The notes below the pieces were generated by a model. The model was not told the DNA's origin. It saw nothing but the letters and a program-made list of their open reading frames with translations, and ran no database searches. A stretch of DNA of 64,000 bases from the NCBI GenBank assembly GCA_946415755.1, contig CAMKTS010000010.1:27596-91595 (forward strand). Direction: 5' to 3'. Shown one piece after another: positions 28,863-38,400 of the stretch (the stretch's first letter is position 1; each line of letters opens with the position of its first letter). Origin of the DNA: an uncultured Prevotella sp. (lineage in GTDB: Bacteria > Bacteroidota > Bacteroidia > Bacteroidales > Bacteroidaceae). The translations under genes and the position numbers were made by a program.

Positions 28863-31064
28863 CTACTCTGCTTCCAGCAGGAGCACGCGGCTGGCCCATT
28901 CGTTCTTCTTTCCCCAGTCGACTTCGTTGCGGTAGGGAACGTCAAGACCGTGCGACATGAGGTAGGCTCCGCTGAACGACTTGCCCTCGCAGTCGAGGGG
29001 CTTCAGGTCGATGCGGTTCAGCTCGTGTACCTTATACATACGGGCGGCATCGAGGCCAGCCATCTGGACGCGCGGCAGGTGCTCGTTCTGGAACGACTCC
29101 GTCTTCCACCAGTACCAGACGGCCTTCGACTGCTCGTCGTTGACGTACATCATCGAGGCCAGTCCCTTCTTGTCGTAGGGAGACACAAGGCGGTAGATGT
29201 TGCCGAACTGCACGATGGGGCGTATCTGCTTGTACTCCTTGATGGCCTGACGGCAGAGTGCCTTCTCCTCGTCGGTCATGTTCTTGGGCTGAATCTCCAT
29301 ACCCAGTCGGCCGCTCATGGCCACATCGATGCGGTACTTCATGGCCGTGGTGCGGAACACGGTATGGTTGGGCGTGGCAGAGATGTGGCTGGCCATCGCG
29401 ATGGCGGGGAAGAAGTAGCTGGTGCCCCACTGCATGTAGATGCGCTGTAGGGCGTCGGTGTTGTCGCTCACCCAGAACTCGTCGAACCAGGGCAGCACAC
29501 CCCAGTTGGCACGCCCGCCACCACTGGCACAGGCCTGGATGGTGATGTCGGGATATTTTGCACGGATGCGCTCGCAGAGTTTCTGCAGCCCACGATGGTA
29601 TTCGATGTAGAGGTGGCTCTGGTCGGCCATCGGCAGGTATTGCGAGCCATGATTCAAAATGGGCATGTTGGCATCCCACTTGATATAGTCGATTTCGGGA
29701 TATTTCGACAGCAGATTGTCGAAGATGCTGAAGCAGAAGTCCTGAACCTTGGGATTGCAGAGGTCGAGCACCAGCTGTGTGCCGCCACGTCCCAGCACGG
29801 CATCGCGCTTGGGAGCCTTGATGATCCAGTCGGGGTGCTGCTCGTAGAGTTCTGACACGCTGTTGGTCATCTCAGGCTCTATCCAGATGCCGAACTTCAC
29901 GCCGCGCTTCTTGGCATCGCGCAGCAGTCCCTCGATGCCTTCGGGCAGCTTGTTCTTGTCGACCACCCAGTCGCCGAGTGAGCTGTTGTCGGTCTTGCGC
30001 GGATACTTGTCGCCAAACCAGCCATCGTCCATCACGAACAGCTCGCCGCCCATCGAGGCGATGTCGGCCATCATCTGGTCCATGCCCTGCTGGTTGATGT
30101 CGAAGTAGACACCCTCCCAGGAGTTGAGCAGTATCTTACGCTCGCGGTCGCCGTGGGCGAGCATGTATTTCCTGCCCCATTTGTGGAAGTTCCGCGACAC
30201 GCCCGACAGTCCCTGCTGCGAGAAGCTCAGGGCCAGCTTCGGTGTGACGAATGTCTCGCCCTTCTTCAGGTGGTATTCGGAATTGTCCTCGTTGATGCCT
30301 GCAAAGAAGTAATGGTACTCCGTATCGTCGGTATTCACCTTCAGGCGGTAGTTGCCCGAATAGCAGAGGGCGGCACCGATAACCTGTCCCTGGTTCTCGC
30401 GTGCCTTGCCGTCGAGCGAGAACATCACCTCGCCGTGGCTGGTGTGGGCATTGCGTGTGCCGTCCTTGTTGACGATGACCTTCTGACCAGGTGTCAGCGG
30501 CTCCTCGCATACCAGTGCCTCGTTGGCCCACGAGCCGTAGAAGCTGGTCATCCATACGTTGCCGCGACGGATGGGCAGCATCGCCGAGGCGAAGGTGGTC
30601 AGCGTGACGGTCTGCTTCTCGCCGTTGGTGATTTCCGTCCAAGCCTCGATGATGTCTTCGCTGAAGTAGGTATTGTAGTTCAGTGTGACGGTGATGGGGT
30701 AGGCGGGGTCTTTCAGCGTGATGGTGGTCGTGCTGCCGTGATCGGTAGTGCGCTGCGTGGTGCCTTCTGCGATGAGGGCTGTCGACAGGTTACCGTCGCT
30801 GTGGCGCATGGCCAGAGCTGCCTCTGCGGGCGTGTTCAATCCGTGAACGGGATAGACTTCTGTTCGTCCGAAGCCGGTAGGCTGCTGCAGGTGCTGTAGT
30901 TCCTGCGTGTTCAGTTTGGCACCATAGTAAACGTACCTGGGTTGCTGTCCTTTCTCTACGTTCAGCACCAGGGTGGTGCCTTTGGTGTCTACCACCACCT
31001 GCTCTGCCTTTGCTGTCGCTGTAGTCAGACAGAGCATCATTGCAATCATCAGTTTTTGTTTCAT
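28863..31064 (-). CDS. Alpha-galactosidase (GH36)
   Basis: Signal peptide; FVMDDGWFG; FGIWIEPEMTN; YIKWDANMPI; ASGGGRANWGVLPWFDEFWVSDNTDALQR. Confidence 0.94.
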   Translation of the reverse strand: MKQKLMIAMMLCLTTATAKAEQVVVDTKGTTLVLNVEKGQQPRYVYYGAKLNTQELQHLQQPTGFGRTEVYPVHGLNTPAEAALAMRHSDGNLSTALIAEGTTQRTTDHGSTTTITLKDPAYPITVTLNYNTYFSEDIIEAWTEITNGEKQTVTLTTFASAMLPIRRGNVWMTSFYGSWANEALVCEEPLTPGQKVIVNKDGTRNAHTSHGEVMFSLDGKARENQGQVIGAALCYSGNYRLKVNTDDTEYHYFFAGINEDNSEYHLKKGETFVTPKLALSFSQQGLSGVSRNFHKWGRKYMLAHGDRERKILLNSWEGVYFDINQQGMDQMMADIASMGGELFVMDDGWFGDKYPRKTDNSSLGDWVVDKNKLPEGIEGLLRDAKKRGVKFGIWIEPEMTNSVSELYEQHPDWIIKAPKRDAVLGRGGTQLVLDLCNPKVQDFCFSIFDNLLSKYPEIDYIKWDANMPILNHGSQYLPMADQSHLYIEYHRGLQKLCERIRAKYPDITIQACASGGGRANWGVLPWFDEFWVSDNTDALQRIYMQWGTSYFFPAIAMASHISATPNHTVFRTTAMKYRIDVAMSGRLGMEIQPKNMTDEEKALCRQAIKEYKQIRPIVQFGNIYRLVSPYDKKGLASMMYVNDEQSKAVWYWWKTESFQNEHLPRVQMAGLDAARMYKVHELNRIDLKPLDCEGKSFSGAYLMSHGLDVPYRNEVDWGKKNEWASRVLLLEAE

Positions 31065-31124
31065 AGCTTATTGTTATTAATTGGTGTTTCTTTCGTATGT
31101 CATTATGGTATTTCCTTCGTGTCG

Positions 31125-33209
31125 TTATAGTTCTATCAGGATGCGGGCATCTACGGCCACCACGTCGTTGTCATCGGCCAGCAGCGGATTGATGTCCATC
31201 TCCTTGATTTCAGTGGCAAAGCGCAGAAGGGTGGAGAGGCGCACGATGATCTCGGCATATTTCTGCTCGTTGATGCCCTTTTGCCCGCGCGTACCTTTTA
31301 ATATCTTATAGCCTCTGAGTGTGCGGATCATCGAAAAGGCCTCGGCATAGCTCAAAGGTGCCAGGCCGCTGGAGACATCCTTCAGCACTTCGACGAAGAT
31401 GCCGCCAAGACCGCAGAGCACCACATGGCCGAAGCGCGTCTCGTACTTGGCTCCGATGAAGAGTTCCGTACCTTTCAGCATCTTCTGTACCATCACGCCG
31501 GTGGCATCCTGAATCTGCATCATCCGCTCAAACTCAAGGGCAAGGTGCTCGGAGGTGCGGATGTTCAGGGCTACGCCGCCCACATCGCTCTTATGCACAG
31601 GGCCTACCACCTTGGCCACCACCGGATAGCCCACACGCTCGGCAAAGGCCGTCAGTTCCTCCTTTGAGGTACTCACCATCTCAGGAACCAGTGGAATACC
31701 GGCACAACTGAGCAGCTCGCGCACCGTATCGGGAGCGACGTAGCCACCCTTGAGACCCTCGAACTGCAGACGGCTGGTTTCGCGGTAGATAATCTTGTTG
31801 AGCCTTGGGATGTCGATGCCGTAAAGCTGCACCTCAGGCAGAGCAGGCGGTGGCGTGTTCATAATCTGACTGAGGGCGGTGGCCAGCGTCACCTCGTCGC
31901 TGAAGTTCACGTGCCCCTTCGCCAGGAAGTCGGCCACCTCAGGGCCAGCGGTATGCATGCTGGGCAAGATGGGGAAGACGGGTTTCTTACACTCGCGTAT
32001 CTTCTTGTCGAGCACATCGTAGGCCTCGTAGAGCTGGGTGAGGCCAGGAGTGCCGTAGATCACGGCGATGGCATCGATGTGGTCAAAACGGTTCTCGCAG
32101 TAGTCAATGGCCGTCCCCAGCTGTTCGGGCGTTCCTGTGGCGAGGATGTCGATGGGATTGGCAACGGAAGAGCCGGGGAAGAGCTTGCTTTTCAGCTCCT
32201 CGGCTACGGCACCTTCGATTCTGGGCACTTGCAACCCTCCCTTCGAGAGGGCATCCGTGAGCATCACGCCAGGGCCTCCGGCATGGGTGACGATGGCGAA
32301 GTTCCTGCCTTTCAGCGGCGGTAGGGTGAAGATACAGCCTACGGTGGTCAGCTCCTCGCGGGAGAAACAGCGAACGATACCCGCCTTGCGGAAGAGCGCC
32401 TCGACGGCAGAGTCGCTGCTGGCAATAGCCCCTGTATGACTCGATGCCGCACGGCTGCCACTCTCGCTGCTGCCTGCCTTGATGGCGGCAATGCGACAGC
32501 CCTTGCGAATCAGGTTGCAAGCATGGAACAGCAGCTTGTCAGGGTTCGAGATGTTCTCGATATACAGCAGCTTCACCTTCGAGTCCTTCTCAGCATCGAA
32601 GTGCTCGTCCATATATTGCAGCACATCCTCGATACCAATCTGTTTGCCGTTGCCGATGCTCCACACGCTGTTGAACTGCAAGCCCTTGATGACGGCACTC
32701 TCGAGAATGAAGACGGCAGTGGCTCCAGAACCGCTGATGAAGTCGACACCCTGGGGATTCAGGTTGGGAATAGGCAGAGTGAACACGCTGTGATGGTTGC
32801 GGTTCAGCAGACCGATGCAGTTGGGGCCTATCAGGGCGGCACCGTATTGCTCGCAGGTGTCGAGGATGCGCTGCTCGAGCACGCCACCCTCCTTGGTCTC
32901 CTCGCCAAATCCGGCAGAAATAATAATGAACGCGCGCGTCTGTTTCTCACTGGCCAGCAGCTCCACGTAGTCCGGACAGTATTTGGCAGCCACCACGAGG
33001 ATGGCCAGCTCGGTAGGGGGTATCTCGCCGGCATCGTGGAAGGCCTTGATGCCCTGCACCTCATCCTCCTTGGGATTGACGATGCGCAGCGTGCCGCCAT
33101 AGCCTCCACTGATAAGATTACGCACAATGGAGCCACCTGGCTTATGGACGTTGTTTGAGCCGCCAATGACAACGATACTCTCGGGATTCAGAAGTTCGCG
33201 ATTGATCAT
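31125..33209 (-). CDS. ADP-forming acyl/acetyl-CoA synthetase, fused alpha-beta
   Basis: CoA-binding GPNCIGLLN; SSHTGAIASSDSAVEALFRKAGI; C-terminal ATP-grasp VAKVVGPVHKSDVGGVALN. Confidence 0.9.
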   Translation of the reverse strand: MINRELLNPESIVVIGGSNNVHKPGGSIVRNLISGGYGGTLRIVNPKEDEVQGIKAFHDAGEIPPTELAILVVAAKYCPDYVELLASEKQTRAFIIISAGFGEETKEGGVLEQRILDTCEQYGAALIGPNCIGLLNRNHHSVFTLPIPNLNPQGVDFISGSGATAVFILESAVIKGLQFNSVWSIGNGKQIGIEDVLQYMDEHFDAEKDSKVKLLYIENISNPDKLLFHACNLIRKGCRIAAIKAGSSESGSRAASSHTGAIASSDSAVEALFRKAGIVRCFSREELTTVGCIFTLPPLKGRNFAIVTHAGGPGVMLTDALSKGGLQVPRIEGAVAEELKSKLFPGSSVANPIDILATGTPEQLGTAIDYCENRFDHIDAIAVIYGTPGLTQLYEAYDVLDKKIRECKKPVFPILPSMHTAGPEVADFLAKGHVNFSDEVTLATALSQIMNTPPPALPEVQLYGIDIPRLNKIIYRETSRLQFEGLKGGYVAPDTVRELLSCAGIPLVPEMVSTSKEELTAFAERVGYPVVAKVVGPVHKSDVGGVALNIRTSEHLALEFERMMQIQDATGVMVQKMLKGTELFIGAKYETRFGHVVLCGLGGIFVEVLKDVSSGLAPLSYAEAFSMIRTLRGYKILKGTRGQKGINEQKYAEIIVRLSTLLRFATEIKEMDINPLLADDNDVVAVDARILIEL

Positions 33210-33336
33210 AATAGTCGTTTTTGTTTTAAGTTTGTCGCAAAGTTACGAAAAGTCGGGCGCAAAACAAAGGAAATTATTCTTTTTTTTGCTGAGATGGAGT
33301 AATTTCACAGTTTTATTGGCAAAGTTGTGAAAAAAA

Positions 33337-33368
33337 TTTGGTGGTTTGGAATAAAAATGCTATCTTTG
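33337..33368 (+). promoter_or_regulatory. Promoter of the cytidylate kinase-like gene
   Basis: TTTG (33337), N20, TATCTTTG (33361-33368). Confidence 0.6.
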
Positions 33369-33398
33369 TACCAACGATAACATTAAAAGCCTACGAAT

Positions 33399-34019
33399 AT
33401 GAATAAGGAGGACATTTTTGTCATTACCATCAGCCGTCAGTTTGGAACGGGCGGACATGAGATTGGAGCGGAGCTGGCACGTCGGCTCGGAGTGAAACTG
33501 CTGGACAAGCAGATACTGAACGAGGTGGCCTCACGGATGAATACCGTTGAGGATGCCGTGGAGAAGATAGAGCTGCGCAACCCCCTGTGGCGCGACGACT
33601 TCACCAACTTCTACCGTACCTATATGGCCAGCAATGAGTATAACGGACAGGAACAGGACGAGACCAGTCATACGCTGTTCCAGGCTCAGGCTGAAGCCAT
33701 CCGTAGCATTGCTGCAGAGGAGTCGTGCGTCATCGTAGGGCGCTGCGGATTCGACATTTTTGCGGATCATCCCAATGCGCTGAAGATTTTCATTCATTCG
33801 AGCGTTGATATCCGCAAGCGGCGTATTGCCGAGAAATATGACATCAGCGAGCAGGATGCCGCAGCGATGATCGTCGACAACGACTACAGCCGCGAACTGT
33901 ACACGAAGAAGTTTACGGGGCGCGACTGGAAGGATGCCACGAACTACGATGTCTCGTTGGATGTCCGTAAGTTCGGCGTGAACGGTGCTGTGGACTTTCT
34001 CATGAAATGTATCGAGTAA
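33399..34019 (+). CDS. Cytidylate kinase-like family protein
   Basis: ITISRQFGTGGHEIGAELARRLGVKLLDKQIL; CVIVGRCGFDIFAD; RDWKDATNYDVSLDVRKFGVNGAVDFL. Confidence 0.9.
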   Translation: MNKEDIFVITISRQFGTGGHEIGAELARRLGVKLLDKQILNEVASRMNTVEDAVEKIELRNPLWRDDFTNFYRTYMASNEYNGQEQDETSHTLFQAQAEAIRSIAAEESCVIVGRCGFDIFADHPNALKIFIHSSVDIRKRRIAEKYDISEQDAAAMIVDNDYSRELYTKKFTGRDWKDATNYDVSLDVRKFGVNGAVDFLMKCIE

Positions 34020-34050
34020 AAGCTTGCGAAGAGGAAGCGCAGGGCAAGGG

Positions 34051-35373
34051 ATGAAGGCAATAGACAAGAGCATCTTGCAGATAGCCCTGCCAGCCATCGT
34101 GACGAATATCACGGTGCCACTGCTGGGGCTGGTAGATACGGCCATCGTAGGACACATGGGGTCGGCAGCCTATATCGGGGCTGTCGCAGTGGGGTCGATG
34201 ATCTTTAACTTGATTTACTGGCTTTTTGCCTTTCTTCGGATGGGTACCAGCGGCATGACGGCGCAGGCACGTGGCAGGCGCGATTTCCCTGAGGTGTTCA
34301 GGCTGCTGACGGGGTCGTTGGCGGTGTCGCTGTCCATCGCACTGCTGGCAATACTCCTGCAGGTGCCTGTGCTCAAGACGATGCTGTGGCTCATCAGTCC
34401 TACGGCAGATGTGCGCCAGTTGGCCTCCACCTATTTCTATATCGTGGTATGGGGTGCTCCGGCAGTATTGGGGCTGCACTCGTTGAGCGGGTGGTTTGTC
34501 GGTATGCAGAACACCCGTCTGCCGATGTTTATCAGCATCATGCAGAATGTGGTGAATATCGTGGCATCGCTGACCTTTGTGTATGCGCTGGGCATGAAGG
34601 TGGAGGGCGTGGCCCTGGGAACAGTGATAGCACAATATGCAGGACTGCTGGTGGCTGTGGCATTGCTGTTCAGGTATTATCGGCGGTTATATCGTGCGGC
34701 CCAAAGCCTGGCCGTAGCACGAAAGTCCTCACAGCCTTCTGCCGTCAGGACTACAGAGACGGCCGTCAGATTCTTCCGTGTCAATCGCGACATCTTTCTG
34801 CGCACACTCTGTCTGGTAGCCGTCAACCTCTACTTTACTTCAGCAGGAGCCAGACAGGGGGCTACCATCTTGGCTGTCAATACGTTGCTGATGCAACTAT
34901 ATCTGCTGTTCTCCTATATCATGGATGGCTTCGCCTTTGCCGGAGAGGCACTGGGTGGCAGACATTGGGGGGCACAGAACTGGCCGGCGTATCATGCTGT
35001 GGTGAAGCGGCTGTTTATATGGGGTGCCATGATGACACTGCTCTTTACAGCCACCTACGTCATTGGCGGCATGCCTTTCCTGCGCCTGCTTACTGACGAG
35101 CCGCAGGTGGTGGAAGCCTCGCGCGGTTATGTGTGGTGGGCCTATCTCATTCCGGTAGCAGGGGTGGGAGCCTTTATCTGGGATGGTATCTTCATAGGGA
35201 CGACGCAGACGAGGGGGATGCTGCTGTCTTCATTTGCCGCTGCCGTCGTGTTCTTTGCTGGTGTTTTCCTGCTGCTGACACCCTGGGGAAACCACGGCCT
35301 GTGGTTCTCTATGCTGCTGTATCTGGCTGTCCGTGGTGTTGTACAAACTTTTATCTTCTATAAAACATGTTAA
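34051..35373 (+). CDS. MATE family efflux transporter (DinF-like)
   Basis: ALPAIVTNITVPLLGLVDTAIVGHMG; start MKAIDKSILQIALP. Confidence 0.92.
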   Translation: MKAIDKSILQIALPAIVTNITVPLLGLVDTAIVGHMGSAAYIGAVAVGSMIFNLIYWLFAFLRMGTSGMTAQARGRRDFPEVFRLLTGSLAVSLSIALLAILLQVPVLKTMLWLISPTADVRQLASTYFYIVVWGAPAVLGLHSLSGWFVGMQNTRLPMFISIMQNVVNIVASLTFVYALGMKVEGVALGTVIAQYAGLLVAVALLFRYYRRLYRAAQSLAVARKSSQPSAVRTTETAVRFFRVNRDIFLRTLCLVAVNLYFTSAGARQGATILAVNTLLMQLYLLFSYIMDGFAFAGEALGGRHWGAQNWPAYHAVVKRLFIWGAMMTLLFTATYVIGGMPFLRLLTDEPQVVEASRGYVWWAYLIPVAGVGAFIWDGIFIGTTQTRGMLLSSFAAAVVFFAGVFLLLTPWGNHGLWFSMLLYLAVRGVVQTFIFYKTC

Positions 35374-35438
35374 AGGACTTGGTCGTTTGCCAAGTAATTG
35401 CTACCTTTGTAGCTAATATTCATTAATTGTTCGCGAGT

Positions 35439-38400
35439 ATGAAAAAAACATCATTCATCATCGTGGCTGCTATGTTGTTGCTGCTTATGAACCTTTATGC
35501 ACAGGATTACGGTACACTCTGGAAGCAAGTACAAGAGGCACAAAATAAAGACCTGCCGCAGACGGCGATGGCCAGTCTTGCAAAAATAGAAGAAAAGGCC
35601 GCCAAGGAGAAAGCCTACGGACAGTTGCTGAAGGCTGCTCTGCTGCATGCCCGCTTGCAGGCAGAGGTGGCTCCCGACTCCTTGCGGTTGGCGGTAGACC
35701 GTCTGGAGCAGCAGGAGCAGAAGGCTGGCAGCATCCCTCTGCGTGCTGTATACGATGCCGTGTTGTCGCAGGTGTATGCCAGTAACAGTCAGTTGGGCGA
35801 TGACTACCGCGAGCGCAGCGATGCCTACAAGGCAAAGGCACTGGCCGACCTGAATGCCCTGGCCAGTGTGAAGGCCGATACTTACGAGCCTTTTGTCATC
35901 AAGGAAAAGAACAGTGACCTCTATGGGCATGACCTGCTGAGCGTGGTAGGCGAGGAATTGGAGGCCTGGGAATCACTCGGCAACTATTATGACAAGACGG
36001 GAAATCGCCGTGCTGCCTGTCTGACGGCATTGAAGACCGTCAGGGATGTCCGGCAGGCCGACTCGCTCTTGGCACGCTATGGCGACTTGGAGGAAGCGGG
36101 CGAGGTGGCCATCGAGCGCTATGGCCTGATGGGGGATGCCTCTGCCAAAGAACGGTATGAATGGCTCCAACAGGCTATTAGCCGCTGGGGAACGTGGAAG
36201 CGTGCCAATGCCTTGCGTAATGCGCTGGCAGACCTGACGGCTCCCCGTTTCTCGATAGAGATTCCCCATCATGTGGCGATGCCTCAGGAGGAACAGACCG
36301 TGCAGTTGACAGACTTGCGGGGTATTCAGAGCCTGACGATGCGCGTGTGGCGCACGCAACTGCATGGCGATACAGAGCTTACTCCAGACGATAAGCGCGA
36401 CTTGCCGCAGATCAAGAAGGGAGCCACGGAAGTGAAGGAGCTGGCTTGTACGCGAGCATTCGCCACCCATGAGGCATACCATGTGTTCTCAGACAGCATG
36501 AAGCTCGGTGTACTCTCAGAAGGTGTCTACCTGATAGAATTCTCCTCTCATCCTGCCACACAAACTGTCAGCAAACTCTGCTATGTTTCTGGTGTGCGCA
36601 TGCTCATGCAGCCCCAGCCCGACGGAACGACTCGCTATGAGATAGTGGATGTCCGTACAGGTCATCCCCTGAAGAATGCAAAGATGAAGCACGGCAGCCG
36701 TCACAGGAACCAGGTGTTTGCCTATACCCCTACGGATGACTATCTGCCAGGTATGGACGAGTGGGGACGCTATATCTACCACGAGCGTGAATACAATAGT
36801 CAGCATACGGCACTGTTTACCGACCGTGCAATCTATCGTCCGGGCCAGACAGTCTGTGCGACGGCTATTGTATGGCGGGAGCAGCGTGCTACGGATAATG
36901 CTGCCGTCAGCGGCAAGACGGTGACGCTGGAGCTGCGTGATGCTAATTACAAACTGGTGGCCGAACGACAGGCGACTACCGACAAGTATGGCAAATGTTC
37001 GGTACAGTTCACCTTGCCGCAAGGCTTGCTGAATGGCCGCTTCACTGTCCGTGCCAACAACACCTCCACATCGTTTAGTGTGGAAGAATACAAGCGGCCT
37101 ACCTTCCAGGTGGAGTTTGACGAGTATAAGGAGGCCTATCAGGCTGGCGACACCGTCGCTACGCGAGGACGTGCCCTCAGTTATGCCGGCGTACCCGTGC
37201 AGGGAGCCAAGGTACACTATACCGTCAAGCGACGGGTGGCCTACTGGTGGATGTCGTATTCGTGGTACTGGCAAAATGCCTATATCGGAAGTTCACTCCA
37301 AGAGGAGCGGCTCTATGAGGGCGAGGCTGTTACTGACGATGAGGGCTACTTCCCCGTCAGGATGCCCCTAACGTTGCCGGAAGACTTGGGGAATGCACGT
37401 ATGTACTATCATTTCGTGGCCGATGCTGATGTGACAGATGTAGGCGGCGAGACGCATGCCGGACAGCTCACGCTGCCTTTGGGTACAAAGCCTACCGCAC
37501 TGACCTGTGACCTGCCCAAGCAGGTGCGTAGCGACCAGTTGCCGAAGGTGACTTTCAACCGCTGCAATGCTGCCGGGAAACCGATAGAGGGAACGGTGCG
37601 CTACCGTCTTGACGGCAGCAAGTGGCAACAGTGTGCTGCCAATATTCAGCAGCCCCTTCTCACTTCTCAGTTAAAGAGTGGCGAGCACCGCCTGGAAGCC
37701 GTCTGTCAGACAGATACGGTAGACATGAAGTTTGTGGTGTTCGGTCTCGATGACAAACGGCCTGCCACACCGACGCACGACTGGTTCTATGTGTCGCATT
37801 CGCAGTTTCCCAGCGATGGCTCACCCGTTACCCTGCAGGTGGGTTCCTCCGACCCGAAGCTGTACATCTTCTACAGCATCTTTGCCGGTGACCGGCTCAT
37901 TGAAGGCGGACATGTGGAGAAGGATGCCGCACTCGTCAACCGCAAACTGACTTACAAGGAAGAATATGGCAATGGCCTGCTCATCACTTACGCTTGGGTG
38001 AAGGACGGCAAGTGCTATCAGCACCGCACGCTGATACGTCGCCCCATGCCTGACAGGAATCTGAAACTGACGTGGGAAACCTTCCGCGACCGTCTGACAC
38101 CTGGTCAGCAGGAGGAGTGGCGCCTGAAGATTCTCATGCCCGATGGCTCGCCTGCCGATGCCAGCCTGATGGCGGTGCTCTACGATAAGAGTCTCGACCA
38201 GTTGCGTCGCCACCAGTGGATGTTCAGCCCCCAGAATTATCTGTCGCAGCCCTCTACTGACTGGCAGTGGACTTCATGGGGCACGCTGTATGGCACTGCC
38301 TCAAAGTCCATTCAGACACTCCACGTTCCCAACTTGGCCTACAGCCACTTCGACCATAGTGTTTATCCCCATTTCTTCTATGGACGTGTCGGAGCCTACC